Made by a program: the position numbers and the translations under genes. This document shows positions 6,000 to 14,006 of a stretch of 64,000 nt of DNA, piece by piece. The notes beneath the pieces were generated by a model. It searched no databases, was not told the origin of the DNA, and worked only from the letters and a program-made list of their open reading frames with translations. This DNA is from Pseudomonas mosselii. GTDB taxonomy: Bacteria > Pseudomonadota > Gammaproteobacteria > Pseudomonadales > Pseudomonadaceae. Position 1 is the first letter of the stretch; every line of letters starts with the position of its first letter. The stretch is taken from assembly GCF_019823065.1 (NCBI RefSeq), contig NZ_CP081966.1, positions 4,061,501 through 4,125,500 on the forward strand, written 5' to 3'.

Positions 6000-8558
6000 T
6001 CAGGCGAAACAAAAGCGCGACTCTGCTACGGCTGCCAGGCTCAGGCTGCCGCGTTTCGGGAGTTCTGCGAGCTTGGCCCGCGCCTTGTCGCTCAGTTGCG
6101 CGGCCAGCTCATCCCGGAAGCGCTCCAGTACGGCGGTCTCTTCGTACATTTCAATGAACGCCTTGCGGACAGTCATGAAGAAAAGCTCGGTCTCCCCTGC
6201 GGTGGTGCCGAAGCTGTCATGGATCATCGCGAAGCTCTTCAAGCCGGACTCCACGCCACGCACAACGGTGAGCATGAGGTGGGCCGCATCGCAGCTATGG
6301 ACGAAGTTGGGGCTGATCCCTTGCGACTGCTTGCGCTTGTCCAAGGCGTCTTGCTCTTCGTTCATCAGGAGGCGCACACGGGCCCCGTTGATGGCCGTTT
6401 TGACGCGGCGAGCTACCACGGAGTTGTACGCCTGCATCACCGGGAAGCCCACGGCAGTGGTCCAGCACACCGGCAGCTCTTCTTTTGCGGCCAGGGTTGC
6501 AGCGTCCTGGAGCCACTTCATGGCCTCACCAGCTTTCACCAGAACCTGGTTCACGGCTTCCCAAATGGCCTTCGCCATCCAGCCAGCGGCCCGGAAGCCA
6601 TCCCCGGTGAACGGGAAGTGGCGGGCGTCCACGTTGCCTTCGGCATCGGTGGCCTTCTTGCGTGCCGGGTCCAGGATGTCCTCCATTACCTGATCCTTGA
6701 AGCCGTACTCCTTGGAGCCGTAGGCCAGGGTCATCACGGAGCGCTTCGTCACCTTGCGGTTGATGCCAAAGCGGGTCCATTGCTGGGCCAGGTTCTTCGT
6801 GCCCTCCTGGACGTATGCCTTGCCATCAGCATCATGTTTCAGGACGTCTTCGGTGCCGTGCTTGGCATCGTAGATGGCCCGCTCGATGACTTTTTTGGCT
6901 ACCAAGCCGTACACGTCTGCGGGGAGGTCGCTGGGGACCAGGTTCACGGCTGCGCCACCGACCTCATCCCGGAGCATCGCGGAGAAGTGCTGGATGCCGG
7001 AGCATGAGCCGTCCATAGCAATCGGGAGCTTCGACACAAAGCGGTCGCCGTGCTCGCAGTAGCCCTTCCACTCCAGGCAGAACGCCAGGAACTGCCATGG
7101 TTTGTCGATGGCCTGCGCGCCTACGTGGTCAGCCCAGCCGCGTGCCTGGAACGGGTCAGAAGCAATCGCCAGGATTTCCGCTTGGTGATCGTGGACCCAC
7201 TTCACGCGGTCCTCCAGGCTGGCCTTGTCGTACCCGGCCACGTTCGCCCCGTGGATTGCCAGCCACTTGGCCCCGTGCTCGCCCAGCGGCTTGCCGTAGG
7301 CGAATCGGAGCAAGCCCTTCGTGTGGTCCGCGCCTTGGGGGTTCAGGTGCGGCACCGCGTAGATGCGGCCACGGAAGTCCAGTTGGTACGGGAAGTAAAT
7401 CTTGCGGAACGGGGAGTAGCGGTTCGCGATGTCCAGGGACATGGAGACGTTGATGCGCGCGCCCTGAATCTCCAGGTTGTCCGAATGGGCCTTGAACGCG
7501 GCTTTACGCCAGGCAGCGCGGGCCACCTCGTTGATGTCGATGTCGAACGGTTTGACTGGCTGGGGGATGCCTTCACGGGGTGGGAGGCCGCACCAGGTGG
7601 CGCCCTGCTCCCACAGCGTGGTCATGATGTTCAGGATTGGCGTGTTGATCTGCCACGCGGTCGCCTGGATGGCGTTGAGCGCGGTGTAGACCATCGGCAT
7701 ATCGACATTGCCCAGCTCTTCCAGGTACGCCCGGTTGCGGGTCTTCACCATGCGCAGCGGCTTGAGGCTGGACGACAGGTAGCCCCCATCGGTCGGTGAG
7801 GTCCAGTTGCGTGGCGGGACAACCATTGGCTCATACACGGGGCGCAGCATGGCCGTGACGTTGTTCTTGCGGGCGATCCACTCCAGGGTGGACTCCAGCG
7901 GCTTCACGTACTTCAGAGCCTTCTCCGTGCCTTCGCCGTTGGTGGCAATGTGGATCAGCCCCACGGAGTTCATCAGCAGCTCCAGGAGCTTGGTCCCTAC
8001 GTGGATGCGGTCGTTGTTGCTCCAGTTGCTCCAGGTGTCCAGCGCAGAGGCCACACGGGTGGCGTAGATGTGCTTGTGGCGCTGGCTGGACCGTTTGTTG
8101 GCCCGCTCTACCAGTTGGTCGTACTTCTTGCGCTCCTTGTCGCGGATGCCGGACAGGCGCATTTCGTCTTCCACGGACTGAGCGATGGAGACGGACACAT
8201 GCTGGAGCGTGCGGGGCTGCGAGATGCCAGCCAGGGTGTGCTTGAGGGTCAGGTAGGCCAGGACATCCGCATCGTAGCCACGGAGGAGCTTGTATGCGCT
8301 GCCCCAGCGGGACGACACACCGGCCTCAGACTCATCCATCCACGCCTTGATGGCCTCAGCGAGCGCCTTCATGCGGCCGGAGACGATGATGGAGCCGTAC
8401 TCGGTGCCATCCTCAGCGCCCATTCTGCGTGCGGCCTCTACGTTGCGCTGGAAACGGCTCACACCGCGCTGGGTCATCTCCTCTTCCAGACGGACTTGGG
8501 TGGCGATGAGGTCTTCACCATCCAGGCGGCCAACTAGAGGAGTCATAGAGGTAGTCAT
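6000..8558 (-). CDS. Single-subunit phage RNA polymerase (T7 family)
   Basis: 852 residues (T7: 883), apparently intact. Catalytic motifs of the family are present: MDGSCSGIQH (first metal-binding Asp), RKVTKRSVMTLAYGS (O-helix with the Lys, Arg and Tyr that bind nucleotides), and MIHDSFGTT (second metal-binding Asp), followed by a C-terminus ending CFA. FPYQLDFRGRIY near the middle is another family signature. It should transcribe the downstream phage genes from its own promoters. Its start codon overlaps the stop of a small upstream ORF (ATGA), suggesting translational coupling. Confidence 0.97.
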   Translation of the reverse strand: MTTSMTPLVGRLDGEDLIATQVRLEEEMTQRGVSRFQRNVEAARRMGAEDGTEYGSIIVSGRMKALAEAIKAWMDESEAGVSSRWGSAYKLLRGYDADVLAYLTLKHTLAGISQPRTLQHVSVSIAQSVEDEMRLSGIRDKERKKYDQLVERANKRSSQRHKHIYATRVASALDTWSNWSNNDRIHVGTKLLELLMNSVGLIHIATNGEGTEKALKYVKPLESTLEWIARKNNVTAMLRPVYEPMVVPPRNWTSPTDGGYLSSSLKPLRMVKTRNRAYLEELGNVDMPMVYTALNAIQATAWQINTPILNIMTTLWEQGATWCGLPPREGIPQPVKPFDIDINEVARAAWRKAAFKAHSDNLEIQGARINVSMSLDIANRYSPFRKIYFPYQLDFRGRIYAVPHLNPQGADHTKGLLRFAYGKPLGEHGAKWLAIHGANVAGYDKASLEDRVKWVHDHQAEILAIASDPFQARGWADHVGAQAIDKPWQFLAFCLEWKGYCEHGDRFVSKLPIAMDGSCSGIQHFSAMLRDEVGGAAVNLVPSDLPADVYGLVAKKVIERAIYDAKHGTEDVLKHDADGKAYVQEGTKNLAQQWTRFGINRKVTKRSVMTLAYGSKEYGFKDQVMEDILDPARKKATDAEGNVDARHFPFTGDGFRAAGWMAKAIWEAVNQVLVKAGEAMKWLQDAATLAAKEELPVCWTTAVGFPVMQAYNSVVARRVKTAINGARVRLLMNEEQDALDKRKQSQGISPNFVHSCDAAHLMLTVVRGVESGLKSFAMIHDSFGTTAGETELFFMTVRKAFIEMYEETAVLERFRDELAAQLSDKARAKLAELPKRGSLSLAAVAESRFCFA

Positions 8559-8644
8559 AAAGGGAATCTCTTAGTAATCATCATTAAGTAATCATTTCTA
8601 AGGATGTCTTTAAGGATGTCTCTAAGGGTCATCTCAGAGGGCAT
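8555..8644 (-). CDS. Possible leader peptide coupled to the phage RNA polymerase
   Basis: A 29-codon frame (MPSEMTLRDILKDILRNDYL and nine more) whose TGA overlaps the ATG of the polymerase gene. The frame is open back to an ATG at 8773, giving 72 residues. The repeated TCTAAGGATGTCTTTAAGGA DNA encodes the LRDILKDIL repeat. No strong ribosome-binding site is visible at either start. It may be a true small gene, a coupling leader, or chance; the four-base overlap favours coupling. Confidence 0.35.
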   Translation of the reverse strand: MPSEMTLRDILKDILRNDYLMMITKRFPL

Positions 8645-8652
8645 CGCTAAGG

Positions 8653-8690
8653 AATCCAATTGTGGGTCCGCGACTCTGGATGTGGTCTCC
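8653..8690 (-). promoter_or_regulatory. Two divergent CCACAT motifs upstream of phage RNA polymerase
   Basis: On the minus strand GGAGACCACATCC (8678-8690) and GGACCCACAATTGGATT (8653-8669) resemble the better conserved sites A to C. They lie about 100-130 bases before the polymerase start. Confidence 0.4.
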
Positions 8691-8811
8691 CACAGTGCCC
8701 TGGCGCGGCCCTGGATGGCCCTCCCTAAGCGGGAATGTCTCGTCAATGAGTCAGTCTCATCTGAGAGAACCATCAGGCGTAGCTACCCCCTCCAGGCAAA
8801 AACTGGCAGCC

Positions 8812-8825
8812 ATAATGTGGTCCCA
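8812..8825 (-). promoter_or_regulatory. CCACATT motif near the phage left end
   Basis: Minus strand TGGGACCACATTAT followed by GGCTGCC. The TATGGCTGCC end also resembles the start region of promoters described for the P. putida phage gh-1 (recalled consensus RTGGCHSC). It is a possible phage-polymerase promoter at the left end, analogous to phiOL of T7. Confidence 0.45.
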
Positions 8826-9006
8826 TGACTTCACGCGGGCAGCACTCTCCCGCACTGGATTTTCCCCGGTCAAAAGGGGCCAGTGTCAGCCGGTAAAGTC
8901 CGACGAACGGTCAGTTAGGGATTCAGTGGATGAGGGGATCAGAAGAGGTCAAAAAGGGCCTTTGTGTCCCAAAAGTGTCCCTTTTGCTCTCTTTGCTGAG
9001 AAGGCG

Positions 9007-9036
9007 ATTATAGGTGAAAAGGTATCATTCGTGCAA
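9007..9036 (-). promoter_or_regulatory. Strong sigma-70 promoter, probable early phage promoter
   Basis: On the minus strand: -35 TTGCAC (9031-9036), 18-base spacer, perfect -10 TATAAT (9007-9012). It lies just inside the tRNA-Leu end and points into the prophage, about 450 bases before the RNA polymerase gene. This is where T7-like phages place their host-polymerase early promoters. Confidence 0.7.
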
Positions 9037-9046
9037 GTGATAGACG

Positions 9047-9095
9047 AAAAAAATCCCCGAACCCTTGAGCCGTGCGGCTTTCAGGAATTCGGGGA
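9047..9095 (-). terminator. Rho-independent terminator of the tRNA operon
   Basis: The stem TCCCCGAA (9054-9061) pairs with TTCGGGGA (9088-9095), with an inner AGCCG/CGGCT hairpin. In the minus direction it is followed by seven T. The plus side also has a T-run (ATTTTTTC), so it may act both ways. It separates the tRNA operon from the phage early promoter. Confidence 0.85.
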
Positions 9096-9111
9096 GATTT
9101 TTTCTAATTCG

Positions 9112-9196
9112 TGGTGCGGACGAAGAGACTCGAACTCTTACAGCTTGCGCCGCTGGAACCTAAATCCAGTGTGTCTACCAATTTCACCACGTCCGC
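9112..9196 (-). tRNA. tRNA-Leu (anticodon UAG)
   Basis: An 85-base class II tRNA with encoded CCA. The acceptor GCGGACG pairs with CGTCCGC, the anticodon loop is TTTAGGT in a CTGGA/TCCAG stem, and a long variable arm is present. The prophage lies directly beyond its 3' end, so its 3' part is the probable attachment site. Confidence 0.96.
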
Positions 9197-9252
9197 ATGA
9201 AACTCAAAAACAAAGGCGCCGGATCATTCAATCGAGGCGCCCCTGCAGAATC

Positions 9253-9329
9253 TGGGGTGGACGATGGGAATCGAACCCACGACAACCGGAATCACAATCC
9301 GGCGCTCTACCAACTGAGCTACGCCCACC
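9253..9329 (-). tRNA. tRNA-His (anticodon GUG)
   Basis: 77 bases including the extra 5' G (-1) paired with discriminator C, and an encoded CCA. The anticodon stem-loop is CCGGA-TTGTGAT-TCCGG. It is the middle gene of the leftward Arg-His-Leu tRNA operon. Confidence 0.96.
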
Positions 9330-9363
9330 ATATTGCGGTACTGCTTACTTGCCCAGGCCTTAA

Positions 9364-9440
9364 TGGCGCACCCGGCAGGACTCGAACCTGCGACCATCCG
9401 CTTAGAAGGCGGATGCTCTATCCAGCTGAGCTACGGGCGC
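9364..9440 (-). tRNA. tRNA-Arg (anticodon UCU)
   Basis: 77 bases with encoded CCA. Acceptor GCGCCCG, anticodon stem-loop TCCGC-CTTCTAA-GCGGA, T-loop GGTTCGAGTCC. It is the first tRNA of the leftward operon. Confidence 0.96.
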
Positions 9441-9529
9441 TTAAGCTTACAGTCCAGCCGAACAAACGAACCGCTTATTCTGCCCGACTTTGCCAACCCG
9501 TGCCAGGCAGTGCCCGACAAGTGCGGCGA

Positions 9530-9558
9530 ATCTTATAGGCGACCCTGGAGGTCGTCAA
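9530..9558 (-). promoter_or_regulatory. Promoter of the tRNA-Arg/His/Leu operon
   Basis: Minus strand: -35 TTGACG (9553-9558), 17-base spacer, -10 TAAGAT (9530-9535), then a GC-rich discriminator (TCGCCGC) of the type found in stringently controlled stable-RNA promoters. It lies about 90 bases before tRNA-Arg. Confidence 0.7.
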
Positions 9559-9695
9559 CACCTTTCGCAAAAAAATTTAAATTATTGAAGGGGTTAGGGG
9601 ATTTGCCCGACCACTCGCCTTTGCCCTTGGGCCGTGTCGTGCGAGAATGCGCGCTTCTTATATATGTTCCCTTCTCGATGGTTAATCACGCGTCT

Positions 9696-10550
9696 ATGAC
9701 TGCACACCTAATCGATGGCAAGGCGATCGCCGCCAACCTGCGCCAGCAGATCGCCCAACGTGTCGCCGAGCGCCGCCAGCAGGGCCTGCGCACGCCTGGC
9801 CTGGCGGTGATCCTGGTCGGTACCGACCCGGCCTCCCAAGTCTATGTCTCGCACAAGCGCAAGGACTGTGAAGAGGTCGGTTTCATCTCCCAGGCATTCG
9901 ACCTGCCCAGCGAGACCACGCAGCAAGCCCTGACCGACCTGATCGATCGCCTCAACGATGACCCGGCCGTCGACGGTATCCTGCTGCAGCTGCCGCTGCC
10001 CGAGCACCTGGACGCCTCCCTGCTGCTCGAGCGCATCCGCCCGGACAAGGACGTGGACGGTTTCCACCCCTACAACATCGGCCGTCTGGCCCAGCGCATC
10101 CCGCTGCTGCGCCCGTGCACGCCGAAGGGCATCATGACCTTGCTGGAGAGCACCGGCCAGGACCTGTACGGCATGAACGCGGTGATCGTCGGCGCATCCA
10201 ACATCGTCGGCCGGCCAATGGCCATGGAGCTGCTGCTGGCCGGCTGCACCGTCACCGTCTGCCACCGCTTCACCAAGGACCTGGCCGGCCACGTCGGCCG
10301 CGCCGACCTGGTGGTGGTCGCCGCCGGCAAGCCGGGCCTGGTCAAGGGTGAATGGGTCAAGGAAGGCGCCATCGTCATCGACGTCGGCATCAACCGCCAG
10401 GACGACGGCAAGCTGGTCGGCGACGTGGTCTACGAGACCGCCCTGCCCCGCGCCGGCTGGATCACCCCGGTGCCGGGCGGCGTAGGCCCGATGACCCGCG
10501 CCTGCCTGCTGGAGAACACCCTGTATGCGGCTGAAGAGCTGCACAAGTAG
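9696..10550 (+). CDS. folD: Methylenetetrahydrofolate dehydrogenase/cyclohydrolase
   Basis: A cytoplasmic bifunctional enzyme converting 5,10-methylene-THF to 10-formyl-THF with NADP. 284 residues, the usual length. Family motifs are [14 protein letters not shown] (catalytic Lys), [19 protein letters not shown] and the nucleotide site [16 protein letters not shown] chose the ATG at 9696 ([15 protein letters not shown]); an in-frame ATG at 9678 would add six residues. It diverges from the tRNA operon and ends before a strong terminator. Confidence 0.96.
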   Translation: MTAHLIDGKAIAANLRQQIAQRVAERRQQGLRTPGLAVILVGTDPASQVYVSHKRKDCEEVGFISQAFDLPSETTQQALTDLIDRLNDDPAVDGILLQLPLPEHLDASLLLERIRPDKDVDGFHPYNIGRLAQRIPLLRPCTPKGIMTLLESTGQDLYGMNAVIVGASNIVGRPMAMELLLAGCTVTVCHRFTKDLAGHVGRADLVVVAAGKPGLVKGEWVKEGAIVIDVGINRQDDGKLVGDVVYETALPRAGWITPVPGGVGPMTRACLLENTLYAAEELHK

Positions 10551-10569
10551 GTTGTTCCGGCAATGACGC

Positions 10570-10597
10570 AACGGCGCCTCTCGAGGCGCCGTTTTCG
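10570..10597 (+). terminator. Rho-independent terminator of folD
   Basis: Perfect hairpin AACGGCGCCTC/GAGGCGCCGTT with a two-base turn, followed by TTTCGTTT, 20 bases after the folD stop. Confidence 0.85.
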
Positions 10598-10749
10598 TTT
10601 GAATGCCCGTCTCCACGGAGCCGCAGCCGATTCGGCTGGCAACCCATCCATTTCAGCTGGACCGGCTGCCCACCTCTCACGCTTCAGCCGGGATTGCCTC
10701 GCGATCCCCCTGACAATGGTCACACAGCCCACCCGTGGATGCGTGCCCA

Positions 10750-11667
10750 ATGCAAACAACAAATACCGTCCTCATGATTCGCCCGGCGCGGTTCGCCTTC
10801 AACCCCGACACCGCCGCCAACAACCGCTTCCAGCAGGCGCCGTCGGACCCTCAGGCCGCCAGCGAAAAGGCCCTGGAAGAATTCGACGGCTACGTCGACA
10901 CCCTGCGCCAGCATGGCGTCGATGTGCTGGTGGTGCAGGACACCCCTGAACCTCACACCCCCGACTCGATCTTCCCCAACAACTGGTGGAGCAGCCACGC
11001 CGACGGTAGCCTGGTGCTGTACCCGATGGAGGGCGAGAACCGCCGCCTGGAGCGCAGCAAGGGCGTGCTGGGCGTGCTGCGGGAGCGCTTCGCCATCCAG
11101 CGCACCATCGACCTGAGCCCGCTGGAACAGCAGAATCTGTTCCTCGAGGGTACCGGCAGCATGGTCCTGGACCGCGAACACCGCATCAGCTACGCCTGTC
11201 ACTCCGGGCGCACCCACGAACACGCCCTGCGCCAGTTCGCCGAGCGCCTGGACTATCGCCTGTGCCTGTTCCACGCCGTGGACCGCCACCAGGCGCCGAT
11301 CTACCACAGCAACGTAATGATGAACGTCGGCCGCCAGCTCGCCGTGGCCTGCCTCGACGCCCTGCCCCACCACGATGAACGCCGTGCCCTGGAGCATTCG
11401 CTGCGCGATACCGGCAAGCAGGTGCTGGCGCTGAACTTCGACCAGCTGGAGAACTTCGCCGGCAACATGCTCGAAGTCCACGACCGTGACGGCCGCTCCC
11501 TGCTGGTGATGTCTCGCAGCGCCTGGAATGCGCTCGACGCCGCCCAGCGCCGCCAGGTCGAGCGGCACAGCCATCCACTGGTGGTGAACATCGACCATAT
11601 CGAACGCATCGGCGGCGGCAGCGCGCGCTGCATGCTCGCCGAAGTCCACCTGCCCTCGCGCCACTGA
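10750..11667 (+). CDS. ctlX: CtlX-type citrulline hydrolase (amidinotransferase fold)
   Basis: 305 residues from the ATG at 10750 (MQTTNTVLMIRPARF); the frame is open from a GTG at 10735. It belongs to the guanidino-modifying superfamily: Asp in PDSIFPNNWW, His in IYHSNVMMNVG and the nucleophile Cys in GGSARCMLAEVHLPS near the C-terminus. CtlX proteins hydrolyse citrulline to ornithine. The next gene, ornithine cyclodeaminase, would take ornithine to proline, and an ABC transporter for a basic or urea-type amino acid follows, which together support the substrate assignment. Confidence 0.85.
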   Translation: MQTTNTVLMIRPARFAFNPDTAANNRFQQAPSDPQAASEKALEEFDGYVDTLRQHGVDVLVVQDTPEPHTPDSIFPNNWWSSHADGSLVLYPMEGENRRLERSKGVLGVLRERFAIQRTIDLSPLEQQNLFLEGTGSMVLDREHRISYACHSGRTHEHALRQFAERLDYRLCLFHAVDRHQAPIYHSNVMMNVGRQLAVACLDALPHHDERRALEHSLRDTGKQVLALNFDQLENFAGNMLEVHDRDGRSLLVMSRSAWNALDAAQRRQVERHSHPLVVNIDHIERIGGGSARCMLAEVHLPSRH

Positions 11668-11686
11668 CTCGACAAGGAAAATCATC

Positions 11687-12733
11687 ATGACCCGCTACAT
11701 CGACGTGCACGACCTCGCCCACCTGGTCAACCGCAAGGGATTGCCCACCTGCCTGGCCGAGATGGCCGAGTACATCCGCCAGGACTACCTGCGCTGGCAT
11801 GACTTCGAGAAATGCCCGCGCCTGGCCAACCACTCGGCGGACGGGGTGATCGAGCTGATGCCGGTATCCGACGCCAACCTGTACGCCTTCAAGTACGTCA
11901 ACGGCCACCCGAAGAACACCCATGACGGCCTGCTGACGGTCATGGCCTTCGGCGCCCTGGGCGATGTCGACACCGGCGCGCCGGTGCTGCTCAGCGAGAT
12001 GACCCTGACCACCGCCATCCGCACCGCCGCCACCTCGGCCCTGGCCGCCCGCTACCTGGCGCGTCCGGACAGCAAGCGCATGGCGCTGATCGGCAACGGC
12101 TCGCAGAGCGAGTTCCAGGCCATCGCCTTCCATGCCTTGCTCGGCATCGAGGAAATCCGCCTGTTCGACATCGACCACAAGGCCTCGGCGAAACTCGCGG
12201 CCAACCTGGCCGGTTTCCCGCAACTGAAACTGATCATCGCCGACAGCGTGGCCGAGGCGGTGCGCGGCGCCGACATCGTCACCACGGTCACCGCCGACAA
12301 GGCCTACGCCACCATCCTCACCCCGCAGATGATCGAGCCGGGCATGCACCTCAATGCCGTGGGCGGCGACTGCCCGGGCAAGACCGAGCTGCACCGCGAC
12401 ATCGTCGAGCGGGCGCGGGTGATCGTCGAGTACGAACCGCAGAGCCGGATCGAGGGCGAGATCCAGCAGATGCCAGCGGACTCGCCGACCACCGAGTTCT
12501 GGCAGGTGGTCGAGGGGATCGCCGCCGGGCGCGAGAACGCCGCGCAGGTAACGCTGTTCGACTCGGTCGGCTTCGCCCTGGAGGACTACTCGGCGCTGCG
12601 CTATGTGCTGGATGTGGCCAGGGCGCTGGACATCGGGCGCGACATCGCGCTGGTGCCGCAGTTGGAGAACCCGAAGGACCTGTTTGCCCTGCTGCAGCCG
12701 AAAGTGGCGCAACGCAAAGCCAGCGCCGCCTGA
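11687..12733 (+). CDS. Ornithine cyclodeaminase
   Basis: 348 residues, family length. It converts L-ornithine to L-proline and ammonia using bound NAD. Visible signatures: AFKYVNGHPKNT (substrate Lys), the Rossmann motif ALIGNGSQSEFQ, and GGDCPGKTEL with the catalytic Asp. The start has AAGGAA 9 bases upstream. It follows ctlX by 19 bases in the same direction, so the two form an operon. Confidence 0.94.
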   Translation: MTRYIDVHDLAHLVNRKGLPTCLAEMAEYIRQDYLRWHDFEKCPRLANHSADGVIELMPVSDANLYAFKYVNGHPKNTHDGLLTVMAFGALGDVDTGAPVLLSEMTLTTAIRTAATSALAARYLARPDSKRMALIGNGSQSEFQAIAFHALLGIEEIRLFDIDHKASAKLAANLAGFPQLKLIIADSVAEAVRGADIVTTVTADKAYATILTPQMIEPGMHLNAVGGDCPGKTELHRDIVERARVIVEYEPQSRIEGEIQQMPADSPTTEFWQVVEGIAAGRENAAQVTLFDSVGFALEDYSALRYVLDVARALDIGRDIALVPQLENPKDLFALLQPKVAQRKASAA

Positions 12734-12753
12734 CCGGCTATACGCAACCCTGT

Positions 12754-12891
12754 GGGAGCGGCCTTGCCGAGGCGTCGGACCGGTCGGAAAGGGCTGCGCA
12801 GCGGCCCCAGGGTTTGAACTACGCAGCCGATATTGCCGGGGCCGCTCTGCGGCCCTTTCCGACCGGTCCGACGCCTCGGCAAGGCCGCTCC
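12754..12891. repeat. REPIN (inverted REP pair)
   Basis: GGAGCGGCCTTGCCGAGGCG and its inverse flank an inner part, giving a long stem with TCGGACCGGTCGG in each arm. Half or hybrid relatives recur at 30900-30960 and 36926-37050. The remaining 264 bases before 13156 hold no convincing gene; they must contain the promoter of the transporter operon, which I could not place. Confidence 0.85.
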
Positions 12892-13155
12892 AGGGCCCGC
12901 GTAAACAGCGAGCGACAAGCATGGCAGCCTCTCGGCCTGACAGAAACCGCTGTCGCACTTCCATAAAACTTTGTCGCAGCAGCCGATTCGGCTGCAGAAA
13001 GAAACTTTACAGCCGAATCCGGCAGCCCATGCGCAGGCAAACGACACAAAAAACCTGTCTATCTCGCGCATTCTGAGCCCGACCCATGAGTCACCGACAG
13101 ACCTACACGCGCTAATCGCCCTACTACCAATAACAACACCCAGGGACCCAAGACC

Positions 13156-13938
13156 ATGCCCTCCATGCGAAAACGCCTCGGCGTGCTGCTGTTCTCGTTG
13201 TGCGCCACCACCCTCACCCAGGCCAAGGAGTGGACCGAGATCCGCTTCGGTGTCTTCCCCGAATACCCACCGTTCGAATCCGTCGCCGCCGATGGCAGCC
13301 TGCAAGGCTTCGACATCGACCTGGGCAATGCCATCTGCGCCAAGCTGCAGGTCAAGTGCACCTGGGTGCACAACGAATTCGACGGCATGATCCCCGCCCT
13401 GCGCGCGCGCAAGTTCGACGCCATCATGTCGTCCATGGCCGTGACCCCGGCGCGGCTGAAACAGATCGATTTCAGCAACCGCCTGTTCCTCAGCCCCACC
13501 TCGGTGATCGTGCGCAAGTCGGCCGACTTCGGCGACAGCGCCGAATCGCTCAAGGGCAAACAGGTCGGCGTGCTCCAGGGCTCGCTGCAGGAGGCCTACG
13601 CCCGCGCCGTGCTGGCGCCGCTGGGCGCGCAGGTCAAGGCCTACCAGAGCCAGGACCAGAACTACGCCGACCTGCTCAACGGCCGGCTCGACGCCACCGT
13701 CACCGACAAGCTCGAAGCCCAGTTGAACTTCCTCTCCAAGCCCGAGGGCGCCGACTTCAGGAGCGGTCCGGCGATCAAGGACCCGACCTTGCCGCTGGAT
13801 ATTGCCATGGGCCTGCGCAAGACCGACCCCGAGCTCAAGGCCCTGCTCGACAAGGGCATCGCCATGATCCACGCCGACGGCACCTACGCCGAGATCCAGA
13901 AGAAATACGTCGGCGACCTGGACATCTACAACGAGTGA
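13156..13938 (+). CDS. Periplasmic amino-acid-binding protein of an ABC importer
   Basis: 260 residues. Signal peptide about 1-23 (basic MRKR, hydrophobic LGVLLFSLC, cleavage after TQA). The SBP family 3 body has FGVFPEYPPFE, LQGFDIDLGNAIC and FDGMIPALRARKFDAIM, typical of arginine/ornithine/histidine binders. It is the first of four transporter genes in one direction downstream of ctlX and the cyclodeaminase, so citrulline, ornithine or arginine is the expected ligand (inferred from context). Confidence 0.9.
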   Translation: MPSMRKRLGVLLFSLCATTLTQAKEWTEIRFGVFPEYPPFESVAADGSLQGFDIDLGNAICAKLQVKCTWVHNEFDGMIPALRARKFDAIMSSMAVTPARLKQIDFSNRLFLSPTSVIVRKSADFGDSAESLKGKQVGVLQGSLQEAYARAVLAPLGAQVKAYQSQDQNYADLLNGRLDATVTDKLEAQLNFLSKPEGADFRSGPAIKDPTLPLDIAMGLRKTDPELKALLDKGIAMIHADGTYAEIQKKYVGDLDIYNE

Positions 13939-14006
13939 CCCGGCAGGCCGCCCCTCCCTGTGGGAGTGGGGCGGCCCCGCGATAGCCTCCCCGCGAGACC
14001 CCTCTC

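Larger units (their letters stand above)
1..9111 (-). mobile_element. T7-like prophage, early end, abutting tRNA-Leu
   Basis: All genes here read leftwards in the order RNA polymerase, antirepressor, ssDNA-binding protein, endonuclease I, amidase, primase-helicase, which is the early-to-middle order of T7-like podoviruses. The block ends at the 3' end of tRNA-Leu, the usual kind of attachment site. DNA polymerase and virion genes would lie beyond the left edge of the window. No integrase is visible between the polymerase and the tRNA, so if one exists it must be outside. The Rha/KilAC protein fits a temperate lifestyle. The exact right boundary (9040-9160) is an inference because the other att site is not in view. 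Confidence 0.88.

Noticed and set aside
11186..12964. A 592-codon minus-strand frame across ctlX and the cyclodeaminase
   Set aside because: High-GC shadow frame with Arg/Gly/His-rich composition and no domain; the plus strand encodes two clear enzymes.
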